This document shows positions 7,247 through 13,553 of a stretch of DNA of 18,322 bases, one piece after another. The DNA comes from CALLCD01 sp039817885 (GTDB lineage Bacteria; Pseudomonadota; Alphaproteobacteria; Caulobacterales; Hyphomonadaceae): contig JBCBUY010000058.1 of NCBI GenBank assembly GCA_039817885.1, forward strand, positions 1 to 18,322, written 5' to 3'. Positions within the stretch are counted from its first letter, which is position 1, and each line of letters starts with the position of its first letter. The position numbers and the translations under genes are program-made. Under the pieces are notes generated by a model. It worked only from the letters and a program-made list of their open reading frames with translations, had not been told where the DNA came from and searched no databases.

Positions 7247-7611
7247 GCCTCACCATCTTCGTATCCAAGCTGATCGTCCATGGCTTCCATGGGGTGAATC
7301 CAGAAGAGAAGTCTCTTGGGCAGAAATTCGAGGTCGATATCGAGTGCCGGATCGATGCGCCGGACTGTTCGAGCGACAAGTTGAGCTCGACGGTCAATTA
7401 CAGTTCCCTTTGTGATATCGGCCACGCTGTCTCTCAAAACGGCCGTTTCAACCTGATCGAGACCTATGCGGACCGGGTCATTCGGGCGATTTTTGAAGCG
7501 CACCCGGAAGTGGATTGGGTTAAGGTGGTCGTTTTGAAACCCTCTGCGCCACTCGCCCATGTCTTCGATACGGTTGGGGTGGAGCTTAGCCGCGCACGGG
7601 AAGACCTGTGA
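7243..7611 (+). CDS. folB: Dihydroneopterin aldolase
   Basis: A 122-residue FolB, which cleaves 7,8-dihydroneopterin to hydroxymethyl-dihydropterin and glycolaldehyde. Typical features are FVSKLIVHGFHGVNPEEKSLGQKFEVDIE (6-34, with Glu21 and Glu22), Tyr53 in TVNYSSL, Glu73 in LIETYA, and the catalytic lysine Lys99 in VVLKPSAPL. Length matches the family. The start is TTG at 7243: it gives the usual N-terminus, has GGAG about 6 nt upstream, and an in-frame stop lies shortly before at 7204-7206. The stop overlaps the next gene as GTGA (7608-7611). Confidence 0.92.
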   Translation: MSLTIFVSKLIVHGFHGVNPEEKSLGQKFEVDIECRIDAPDCSSDKLSSTVNYSSLCDIGHAVSQNGRFNLIETYADRVIRAIFEAHPEVDWVKVVVLKPSAPLAHVFDTVGVELSRAREDL

Positions 7612-8486
7612 CCTCAGATACAAAGGAACGCAAATGTCACGTTGCCTGTGTGCAAATGCGCTCCGGCGTCGATATTGAAGCCAACGTCGACGCCGCTTCA
7701 ACCATGATCCGGCAAGCTGCAGGTCGGGGAGCCAATGTTGTAGCGACGCCCGAGATGACGGCTTTGCTCGATATTCGACCTGGCAGGACGCGCGCAAAAG
7801 CTGTTGCAGAAGATAAAGATCGAGCGCTCCAGGATTTCCAGCGTCTCGCTGAGGAGCTCGGGATCTGGCTACTCGTAGGGTCCCATGCTGTGACGTCGGA
7901 GCACGATGAGCGGCTTGCAAATCGGTCCTTCCTGCTCGCACCGGACGGCCGTGTTCATGCGCGATACGACAAAATCCATATGTTCGACGTCGAGGTCGGT
8001 GATGGGCAGAGCTACAGAGAATCGAAGGCATATTGTCCCGGGACGACCGCGACGCTCGCCGAGACGCCAATCGCAACCATCGGAATGACGATCTGCTATG
8101 ATCTGCGGTTTCCCAACCTATACCGAGTGCTCGCCCAGGCCGGAGCCGAGATACTGATGTGCCCCTCTGCTTTCACGCGCGTAACGGGCCGCAGCCATTG
8201 GCATACGCTCTTGAAGGCGAGGGCGATCGAGACGGGTTCATTTATTATCGCACCTGCCCAGGGCGGCGACCATGACGATGGCCGCGAGACCTTCGGCCAT
8301 TCCATGATCATATCACCGTGGGGCGATGTTCTTGCCGAAGCCAACGGGGAGGAACCCGGCATAATTACAGCAGAAATCGACCTCGCCGCCGTGGCGGAAG
8401 CACGGGCTCGCATACCATCTCTGTCGCTCGAAAATCCCATCCGCGTGACGGGCTTTACACTCGCTAAGGATGAAAAAGGCTGCTAA
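7608..8486 (+). CDS. NIT1/NIT2-like carbon-nitrogen hydrolase (deaminated glutathione amidase-like)
   Basis: A 292-residue nitrilase-superfamily amidase. The Glu-Lys-Cys triad is visible as Glu49 (ATPEM), Lys122 (RYDKIHMFDVE) and Cys163 (GMTICYDLRFP). Segments such as KIHMFDVEV, LAQAGAEILMCPSAFT, LLKARAIET and FGHSMIISPWG closely resemble NIT1, which hydrolyses deaminated glutathione formed by transaminase side reactions, so a metabolite-repair role is the best guess. An omega-amidase (NIT2) or another amide substrate is possible. The GTG start overlaps folB's stop by 4 bp (GTGA), so it is the seventh gene of the pab-fol operon. No established link to folate is known to me. Confidence 0.85.
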   Translation: MTSDTKERKCHVACVQMRSGVDIEANVDAASTMIRQAAGRGANVVATPEMTALLDIRPGRTRAKAVAEDKDRALQDFQRLAEELGIWLLVGSHAVTSEHDERLANRSFLLAPDGRVHARYDKIHMFDVEVGDGQSYRESKAYCPGTTATLAETPIATIGMTICYDLRFPNLYRVLAQAGAEILMCPSAFTRVTGRSHWHTLLKARAIETGSFIIAPAQGGDHDDGRETFGHSMIISPWGDVLAEANGEEPGIITAEIDLAAVAEARARIPSLSLENPIRVTGFTLAKDEKGC

Positions 8487-8498
8487 GGGCCCGGCAGG

Positions 8499-9383
8499 AT
8501 GTCTCAGTCCAAGCGTATATTAGTCGTCGGCGCGAGTCGGCCCTTAGGGCGAAAAATCTCGGCCCATCTGGTGAAGGCGGGCCATATGGTTACGGCCACT
8601 AGTCGATTCGCGCATCCCGAAATCTTTGATAAAATTCAGAGCACAGGTGCCGAGCCAGCTCAGTTGGATCTGACCAATCGTGAAGCCGTCGCGAAGCTCG
8701 CGCCAGATATCGATATTGCGGTTTTGTCCCCAATCTTGAGTATTTCAGGTGAGGCTGCACGAATTCTCCGTCAGGGCGGTGTAAAACGTGGAGTTGTGTT
8801 TTCATCGAACAATGTCGCAATCGCCCCCAGTGTCCCGGTGTATGGGGCCCTCCGCAAGCAAGAAGTGAAGCTGAGGGATTCGTGTCCGGATTGGGCGATC
8901 TTGAGGCCCACAATGATCTATGGATATCCAGGAGATGGGAATCTCTCTCGTCTCTTAAAGGCGCTGTCTTGGGCACCGATATTTCCAGTGCCGGGAAACG
9001 GCAAAGCCGTACAACAGCCCATTCATGTAGATGATCTCGCGCAGATCGCGGCGGCCCTTGCCGATGGGGCTTGGGACGCCAAGGGTATTTTGGCTGTTGG
9101 CGGGCCCGACGCGTTGACACACAGGGCGATGATGCGGCTCGTCAAACGTGTTGCCGGGGGGAAGGGCGTATTTGTGTCGCTGCCCGTCGGACCCGTGAAG
9201 TCTGCTGTTACCATGGCATCTGAACTTGGCATTCGCTTGCCGCTATCGCCGGCCCAGATCGCCAGGATCGACCTCAACAAGGCTGCCGTTGATCCAGCGG
9301 AATTGCCTGAATTGATTGCGCCCCAGGTCGCGTTGGAAACCGGACTTCGAACCCTTGCTGCCGAGCTCGGCTTGAAGCCTTGA
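8499..9383 (+). CDS. Atypical SDR / NAD(P)-binding epimerase-like protein
   Basis: A 294-residue Rossmann-fold protein. The N-terminal dinucleotide motif is VVGASRPLG (9-17), a variant of GATGxxG with Pro in the glycine loop. It is followed by an Arg at position 36 (TSRFA), which would suit NADP(H). VVFSSNN (103-109), YGALRKQEV (119-127) and AILRPTMIYG (137-146) fit the extended/atypical SDR class (NmrA or epimerase-like); Tyr119 and Lys124 are not spaced as a classical YxxxK. The substrate is unknown. It begins 12 nt after the amidase gene, with AGGG upstream, and is probably the last gene of the operon. A 6-bp hairpin follows its stop. Confidence 0.75.
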   Translation: MSQSKRILVVGASRPLGRKISAHLVKAGHMVTATSRFAHPEIFDKIQSTGAEPAQLDLTNREAVAKLAPDIDIAVLSPILSISGEAARILRQGGVKRGVVFSSNNVAIAPSVPVYGALRKQEVKLRDSCPDWAILRPTMIYGYPGDGNLSRLLKALSWAPIFPVPGNGKAVQQPIHVDDLAQIAAALADGAWDAKGILAVGGPDALTHRAMMRLVKRVAGGKGVFVSLPVGPVKSAVTMASELGIRLPLSPAQIARIDLNKAAVDPAELPELIAPQVALETGLRTLAAELGLKP

Positions 9384-9396
9384 TGCACTGCACCAA

Positions 9397-9418
9397 CACA
9401 AGGTGTCCCGGTCTTGTG
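9397..9418 (+). terminator. Weak hairpin after the pab-fol operon
   Basis: CACAAG and CTTGTG form a perfect 6-bp stem around a 10-nt loop, 13 nt after the last operon gene. There is no U-run, so intrinsic termination is not assured; it may be a decay barrier or chance. Confidence 0.25.
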
Positions 9419-9492
9419 AGGAACGTTGAGTTGAATGCGAGAGCATGTCGTCTCAGGTTTGATGTATCACAACAGAAAGAAGGGTCCACATC

Positions 9493-9639
9493 ATGCATCG
9501 TCTCGTCGAACGTTCAGTCGCACTTTGGAAAGCTCAAAACGGCCACTTCCGCTACAAGATCGGCAAACATCTGACCTCTGCAACACCGGTGGCTCCGTTC
9601 TATATCGACTATACAGAACGCCGCTGCGACTACATTTAA
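9493..9639 (+). CDS. Candidate 48-residue small protein
   Basis: This short ORF lies in the 284-bp gap between the operon end and the convergent EamA gene. An ATG at 9493 is preceded by GAAGGG (9478-9483) about 9 nt upstream. It begins MHRLVERSVALWKAQNGHF, continues with RYKIGKHLTS and APFYIDYTERR, and ends DYI-TAA. Composition is protein-like, basic and aromatic (Trp, Phe, Tyr), with no membrane segment or signal peptide. Many codons end in C, as in neighbouring genes. It resembles no family I recognise. It ends 27 nt before the stop of the opposite gene; the palindrome GGTCGCGACC (9641-9650) lies between. It could be a genuine small protein or a remnant. Confidence 0.45.
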   Translation: MHRLVERSVALWKAQNGHFRYKIGKHLTSATPVAPFYIDYTERRCDYI

Positions 9640-9666
9640 AGGTCGCGACCGGAGGTCATATAGGAT

Positions 9667-10596
9667 CTAGTCGGGCAGTCCGCTCACCGGCGCGCGGGCT
9701 TTCCGGCGGGTTGCAAATCTGTCTTCAAAGGCAACGATGAGGCAGGCGGCGATGATGATCAAAGCACCCACATAGAGGGGCCAGCCGGGGACTTCACCAA
9801 AGAAAATCGCGCCAAGAATCGCGCTCCATATGAGCGCTGTATATTCAATTGGCGCAAGGCGTTGCGCGGGCGCGCGGGAATAGGCGACCGAGAACATCCA
9901 CCACACCGCGAATCCCAGGACCCCAAGACCAACAAAGACCGGAACGACGCTCCAATTCTGGGATGGTAAGCCGGCAATAAGGAATGGAAACAGCGTCAGT
10001 CCTGGAATGATATTGGTGAAAGCTGCAATCATAAGAGGTGGCTCTTCGCGCGACCGAAGTCGAATAAAAACAAGTGTTAAGGAGTAAAGAAAGGCCGCCG
10101 CGAAGGCCGCGATCGCGCCCAATATGCGCTGTCCGTCGTCCGGTGCGCCGCTCGTCTCCGTCGAAACGGCAAGGACCGCTCCGGCGAACCCGACCACCGC
10201 CGCAATCAAGCTCGTGGCCGTCATGCGTTCACGGAGGATGACAGCAGCCAGAGGCGCAACCATAAGCGCTGATGTGAATCCAATCACCGTGGCTTCAGCC
10301 AGGGCAAGCTGTGTCAGCGCCCAGAAGAACAGGAAGGCCGAGCTCAGCTGAACCGCGCTGCGAAGCGTATGGAATCGCACGGCTCGGAAGGTCGGCCGTC
10401 GCTGCCGGGTGGCAAGGCAGAGACCAAAGGCAATCACGCCCCCGGTCGCAAATCTCCAGGCAAGGAGACTCACCAGAGTTGCCTCTATCAAGACACCTTT
10501 CACCACAGCGTCGATGATCGAGCCAAGCAGAATGCAGAGCACGGCGATCAGGAGAGGAGAGACGGCGAGGCGCATGGTCAGCCGCGTGTCTGCCAC
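9667..10596 (-). CDS. EamA/DMT-family transporter
   Basis: A 309-residue inner-membrane protein with about ten hydrophobic segments, arranged as two EamA repeats (roughly residues 14-145 and 160-292). This is the drug/metabolite transporter layout; such proteins usually export amino acids or other small metabolites, and the substrate cannot be told here. A Glu/Arg pair (ILRERM, about 121-126) ends the first repeat, and FFGEVPG sits near the end of the second. The C-terminus is basic. The start is GTG at 10596, chosen because GGAGTGA lies a few nt upstream; the next in-frame ATG (10575) has no ribosome binding site. It is divergent from the SDR gene across 98 bp and converges on the 48-aa ORF. 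Confidence 0.88.
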   Translation of the reverse strand: MADTRLTMRLAVSPLLIAVLCILLGSIIDAVVKGVLIEATLVSLLAWRFATGGVIAFGLCLATRQRRPTFRAVRFHTLRSAVQLSSAFLFFWALTQLALAEATVIGFTSALMVAPLAAVILRERMTATSLIAAVVGFAGAVLAVSTETSGAPDDGQRILGAIAAFAAAFLYSLTLVFIRLRSREEPPLMIAAFTNIIPGLTLFPFLIAGLPSQNWSVVPVFVGLGVLGFAVWWMFSVAYSRAPAQRLAPIEYTALIWSAILGAIFFGEVPGWPLYVGALIIIAACLIVAFEDRFATRRKARAPVSGLPD

Positions 10597-10694
10597 GGCT
10601 CACTCCAAGTCAAGAAAAATGAAGATCGCGTTGGGTCTTGGTTGGTCGGGCGTCCCCGTCTACGGTGTTGCAAAGCGAGATATGGGAGACAGAT

Positions 10695-11666
10695 ATGGCC
10701 GCTAGCGATCAGACCCCGATCGGGTCCGGGTTTCATGCCAAGTCCACGGCAGCCGAGGTCTTGGAAGGTGTTGACCTTTCAGGGAAAAACGCTGTTGTAA
10801 CAGGAGGTTATTCGGGGATTGGAATTGAAACAGTTCGTGCGCTTGTTGGCGCTGGCGCGAAGGTTACGGTTCCCGCGCGTCGGGTCGAGGTCGCCGAGGA
10901 GGCGTTAGGTGATGTCTCCGGCGATATCGAAATCGCAGCCATGGATCTCTCCGATATTCCGAGCGTTCGCAGATTCGCCGACGACTATTCCGGTACCGGC
11001 AGACCATTGCATATCCTGATCAATAATGCGGGGATCATGGCGTGCCCTGAAACCCGGATCGGCCCCGGCTGGGAAGCACAATTCGGGACCAACCATCTCG
11101 GCCATATGGCGCTCACCCTCGGCCTGGCGCAGGCGCTCCAAAATGCGGAGGGCGCGCGGGTCGTTTGCCTCTCGTCTACTGCCCATGCCAGATCAGATGT
11201 CATCTGGGACGACCCCAATTACAAGACACGGCCCTATGAGAAGTGGGAAGCTTACGGGTCTGCAAAGTCCGCCAATGCCCTGTTCGCCCTCGGTGTTGAC
11301 CACAAAGCGCAACAATACGGTGTGCGGGGCTTCTCCGTTCATCCGGGGGGAATACTCACGCCCCTACAACGCCACTTACCAGATGAAGAAATGGTCGCGC
11401 TCGGCTGGAAAAATGCTGATGGAACAGTGCCCGAAGCCGTTCAGGCGATGTTCAAGACACCTGAACAGGGAGCGTCGACCGCGACCTGGGCTGCAACGTC
11501 GAAAAAGCTCGACGGGAAGGGCGGAGTATATTGCGAGGACGGCGATATTGCCAAACTCGCAACCGAGGACAGCCAGCGCTGGGAACATGCGAGGGAATGG
11601 ATCTGCGACGATGAAAAAGCTGATCGGCTCTGGGATATGAGCGAGAAATTGCTGGAAGAGGCCTGA
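10695..11666 (+). CDS. Short-chain dehydrogenase/reductase (retinol dehydrogenase/protochlorophyllide reductase-like)
   Basis: A 323-residue classical-type SDR. The cofactor motif TGGYSGIG is at 36-43, NNAG at 110-113, catalytic Ser160/161 in CLSSTAH, and Tyr187/Lys191 in YGSAK. An Arg in VPARR (62-63) after the second strand suggests NADP(H). Sequence style (GPGWEAQFGTNHLGHMALT, SVHPGGILTPLQRH) matches the WWOX/retinol-dehydrogenase-like group often annotated simply as oxidoreductase; the substrate is unknown. The ATG at 10695 is preferred over an upstream start at 10638 because GGGAG lies 6 nt before it and the family N-terminus begins near there. It is followed 12 nt later by the methyltransferase-like lipoprotein gene, probably co-transcribed. 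Confidence 0.85.
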   Translation: MAASDQTPIGSGFHAKSTAAEVLEGVDLSGKNAVVTGGYSGIGIETVRALVGAGAKVTVPARRVEVAEEALGDVSGDIEIAAMDLSDIPSVRRFADDYSGTGRPLHILINNAGIMACPETRIGPGWEAQFGTNHLGHMALTLGLAQALQNAEGARVVCLSSTAHARSDVIWDDPNYKTRPYEKWEAYGSAKSANALFALGVDHKAQQYGVRGFSVHPGGILTPLQRHLPDEEMVALGWKNADGTVPEAVQAMFKTPEQGASTATWAATSKKLDGKGGVYCEDGDIAKLATEDSQRWEHAREWICDDEKADRLWDMSEKLLEEA

Positions 11667-11678
11667 GGCAGAATCACG

Positions 11679-12479
11679 ATGCGAACGCTGATTCTCGGAT
11701 GCCTTGGAGCGGTCGGCTTGACCGCTTGTGCTTTTGACACGGGCGGAGGGTCGTCAAACGTTTTTGGTGGGGACCGCCTTGCACCACCCCCCATCGACTA
11801 TGCCGCCCTCGTCGGCCACCCTGACCGCCCCCTAGATGACTTCAAAGATGATGCGGCCCGCAAGCCCGCCGACGTCCTGAAATTCACCGGTGTCGGCTAC
11901 GGGATGACCGTCATCGAGCTGGCTGCCGGTGACGGCTATCACACCGAGCTTTTTTCTCGAGCGGTCGGCGATAAAGGCACGGTCTATCTTCAAAATCCTG
12001 ATAACTTTCATGGTTTTGTGGAGGAAGCGATAGAGGAGCGGCTAGCGGAGAATCGCCTGGCAAATGTCGACGTGATGATCAGCCCATTCCATGACTACCC
12101 GGTGGCGGACGGATCTATAGATATTCTTGCCTGGTTCCTGGGGCCCCACGAGCTTTGGTTCACCCCGGACGGAGAAGAGGAGGGCATACTCGGCGATCCG
12201 GAACAGGCGTTTTATGAGATCGCTCGGGTTCTGAAGCCCGATGGCGTGTTCGTCGCCCTCGACCATGTTGCCGCCCCAGGGTCGCCGGAGGCAACGGGCG
12301 GAACCACCCACCGTATAGATCCGGACATCATCATTCGGCGCGCCGAGGCCGCCGGACTGCAACTCATCGAAACAAGTAATATTCATGCCAACCCGAACGA
12401 TGATTACTCGGTCTCTGCGATAGACCCGTCCGTCCGCCGAAAAACCGACCGCTTTTTGTACAAATTCGCCAAGACCTGA
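11679..12479 (+). CDS. Exported lipoprotein with class I SAM-methyltransferase fold (COG4798-like)
   Basis: A 266-residue protein with a lipoprotein signal (lipobox LTAC, Cys17). It then resembles the predicted methyltransferases of COG4798: DDFKDDAARKPADVLKF, motif I VIELAAGDGYHTELF near residues 84-98, a methyltransferase-like acidic segment (DGSIDILAWFL), and EIARVLKPDGVFVALDHVA. The last is typical of strand 4/5 of SAM methyltransferases. Motif I has Ala-Ala-Gly-Asp-Gly rather than GxGxG. SAM is not known to be available outside the cytoplasm, so the function of such lipidated members is unclear. The start has GAGG about 12 nt upstream. It lies 12 nt after the SDR gene and ends just before a strong hairpin. 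Confidence 0.78.
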   Translation: MRTLILGCLGAVGLTACAFDTGGGSSNVFGGDRLAPPPIDYAALVGHPDRPLDDFKDDAARKPADVLKFTGVGYGMTVIELAAGDGYHTELFSRAVGDKGTVYLQNPDNFHGFVEEAIEERLAENRLANVDVMISPFHDYPVADGSIDILAWFLGPHELWFTPDGEEEGILGDPEQAFYEIARVLKPDGVFVALDHVAAPGSPEATGGTTHRIDPDIIIRRAEAAGLQLIETSNIHANPNDDYSVSAIDPSVRRKTDRFLYKFAKT

Positions 12480-12489
12480 CACTCAGTTT

Positions 12490-12517
12490 GACACCCACTT
12501 TTGGCGCGGTGGGTGTC
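12490..12517 (+). terminator. Perfect 9-bp hairpin after the methyltransferase-like gene
   Basis: GACACCCAC and GTGGGTGTC pair perfectly around a 10-nt loop, 11 nt past the stop codon. Only a two-T tail follows, so it is a plausible but not textbook intrinsic terminator. It is also the first of three consecutive inverted repeats in this spacer. Confidence 0.55.
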
Positions 12518-12520
12518 TTG

Positions 12521-12546
12521 CGGGGATAGACAGTCATCTATCCCCG
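12521..12546. repeat. Perfect 10-bp inverted repeat upstream of the DedA-type gene
   Basis: CGGGGATAGA and TCTATCCCCG are exact reverse complements separated by CAGTCA. This could be a DNA operator site or an RNA hairpin in the 5' leader. It lies 3 nt beyond the preceding hairpin and about 100 nt before the membrane-protein gene. Confidence 0.6.
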
Positions 12547-12550
12547 GCAG

Positions 12551-12597
12551 CGCGAGAGATCATCCTGCAGCTGTTTCAACGACTAGGATGTGTCGCG
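12551..12597 (+). repeat. Third inverted repeat in the DedA leader
   Basis: CGCGA (12551-12555) pairs with TCGCG (12593-12597), and within it CATCCT (12561-12566) pairs with AGGATG (12585-12590), leaving internal loops and an 18-nt apical loop. It ends exactly at the GGGGTGA ribosome binding site of the following short ORF. The structure is possible rather than proven. Confidence 0.4.
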
Positions 12598-12610
12598 GGG
12601 TGACGATAAT

Positions 12611-12646
12611 ATGCCCTCTATCCGACAGGGAGAGGGCTCCGCGTAG
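12611..12646 (+). other. 11-codon ORF abutting the DedA-type gene
   Basis: This ORF encodes MPSIRQGEGSA and ends in TAG one nucleotide before the ATG of the membrane-protein gene. GGGGTGA with about 7 nt spacing precedes its own ATG. It contains AGGGAGAGGG, which can also serve the downstream start. It may be a coupling leader ORF or chance. Confidence 0.3.
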
Positions 12647-12647
12647 A

Positions 12648-13388
12648 ATGAACCATCAAACGCCCCCATCGCCCTCGAAGACGGATATGACATCAGCCCC
12701 AACGCCCCCATCGCCTCTGTCCGTCAATCGGACCCGGTCGCTCGCGGCGGCTGGACTGGCCGTGCTTGGCCTGTATGGCGCAGCGCAGCTCGGATGGCTG
12801 GGCGATGTGTCCGAGCTTGCCGCTATGCCGGGGCGGTATGCCGACACGCCCTGGGCGCTGCCGGTCGCTGTGCTGGTCTTTTGCGCCGGCGCATTTCTCG
12901 CGATTCCGCAATTCGCCCTCATCGCCGCCGCCGTCCTGGCCTTCGGACCGGTGACCGGGTTTGCCTGGTCCTGGCTCGCCATACTCTGCTCCGGGACATT
13001 GACCTTCTTCGCGGGACGCTGGGTTGGGGAGGGTGCCTTTGAGCGATATGCCGGGGAGCGACTGAAAAAGCTCTCTGGATTGATCGGGCGTAATACATTT
13101 ATCGCATCCGTCATTGTCAGGAGCCTGCCGGCTGGCCCGTTCTTGTTTGTGAATATGGCGTTCGGCTTAAGCGGTGCGCGCTGGCTGCCTTACATCACCG
13201 GCCTGGCCCTTGGGGTGATTCCCAAAACAGCGCTGATCGCCTTTGCTGGACAGGGAATTGTGTCCGCCGTTACGGGTTCGCCCTTGATTGGCGTTGCAAT
13301 CGCTGGGGTTGCCATTGTGTTATGGCTCGCTTTTGGACTGCTGGCGCGTCGCGTCTTGGTCACGAATAGGCAAAATCTTCCGAAATAG
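12648..13388 (+). CDS. TVP38/TMEM64 (VTT/SNARE-associated, DedA-like) membrane protein
   Basis: A 246-residue integral inner-membrane protein of the VTT superfamily. A Pro-rich hydrophilic N-terminus (1-30) precedes hydrophobic segments at about 31-51, 68-100, 103-123, 150-172, 178-203 and 210-234. The family pattern is seen: a re-entrant AIPQFALIAAAVLAFGP, FAGRWVGE, the R-x-L-P-x-G-P-x(4)-N-x(3)-G motif at 158-173, and GLALGVIPKT. DedA/VTT relatives have been linked to lipid scrambling and undecaprenyl-phosphate recycling; which applies here is unknown. The ATG at 12648 is preferred because the purine-rich AGGGAGAGGG lies upstream; ATG 12687 is an alternative. It ends shortly before the leu leader promoter. 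Confidence 0.8.
   Translation: MNHQTPPSPSKTDMTSAPTPPSPLSVNRTRSLAAAGLAVLGLYGAAQLGWLGDVSELAAMPGRYADTPWALPVAVLVFCAGAFLAIPQFALIAAAVLAFGPVTGFAWSWLAILCSGTLTFFAGRWVGEGAFERYAGERLKKLSGLIGRNTFIASVIVRSLPAGPFLFVNMAFGLSGARWLPYITGLALGVIPKTALIAFAGQGIVSAVTGSPLIGVAIAGVAIVLWLAFGLLARRVLVTNRQNLPK
12659..12715 (+). repeat. 15-bp in-frame direct repeat in the DedA-type gene
   Basis: AACGCCCCCATCGCC occurs at 12659-12673 and 12701-12715, spaced by exactly 42 bp (14 codons). It encodes duplicated TPPSP segments in the Pro-rich N-terminus. This suggests a short internal duplication or low-complexity drift. Confidence 0.8.
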
Positions 13389-13401
13389 TGGATATGTTAG
13401 C

Positions 13402-13430
13402 TTGACAGCAACACATGTCGGTCCAAAAAG
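13402..13430 (+). promoter_or_regulatory. Probable leu leader promoter (-35 TTGACA)
   Basis: A consensus -35 hexamer TTGACA lies at 13402-13407. Seventeen nt downstream is AAAAAG, a poor -10, so only the -35 is convincing. Its location just upstream of the leader peptide start (13437) fits a leuA promoter; transcription would begin very near the leader ATG. Confidence 0.4.
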
Positions 13431-13436
13431 GGCGTT

Positions 13437-13493
13437 ATGAGAAAGAATTTGCTTCTACGCCTTAGCGGCCCCTGGCCGCACGCCACCGGCTAG
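13437..13493 (+). CDS. leu operon leader peptide (18 aa)
   Basis: The ORF encodes MRKNLLLRLSGPWPHATG and stops with TAG. Four of codons 5-9 are leucine (TTG CTT CTA, then CGC, CTT), all using codons other than CTG. This is the hallmark of a ribosome-mediated attenuation leader: low leucyl-tRNA stalls the ribosome at the cluster and shifts folding of the downstream RNA. It sits 60 nt before leuA, exactly where leu leaders occur in proteobacteria. AAAAAGGGCG precedes the ATG; AGGG can act as a ribosome binding site. A GGCGT/ACGCC pairing (13431-13435 with 13457-13461) could bracket the start and the Leu codons. Confidence 0.8.
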   Translation: MRKNLLLRLSGPWPHATG

Positions 13494-13512
13494 ATCGGTG
13501 CGCGGTCAGGGG
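13465..13512 (+). promoter_or_regulatory. leuA attenuator: competing RNA hairpins
   Basis: Two mutually exclusive stems are visible. A short one, GCGGCC-CCT-GGCCGC (13465-13479), has a perfect 6-bp stem. The larger one pairs 13469-13479 with 13502-13512 (CCCCTGGCCGC with GCGGTCAGGGG, one G-U pair), with an inner CACCG/CGGTG stem whose loop reaches the leader's stop codon. The two share bases 13469-13479. The large hairpin resembles an attenuation terminator but is followed by ACAATTTCAACTC rather than a clean U-tract, so it may terminate weakly or act by another mechanism. leuA also lacks an obvious Shine-Dalgarno sequence before its ATG. Confidence 0.6.
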
Positions 13513-13553
13513 GACAATTTCAACTCTAACATCCCAACTCAGACCGCAGACCC

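Noticed and set aside
7207..8076. 289-codon minus-strand frame across folB and the amidase gene
   Set aside because: It is an antisense shadow of two well-supported genes, very Arg-rich with no motif.
11026..11640. 204-codon shifted frame inside the SDR gene
   Set aside because: Arg/Ser/Pro-rich out-of-frame translation; the SDR frame holds all catalytic motifs.
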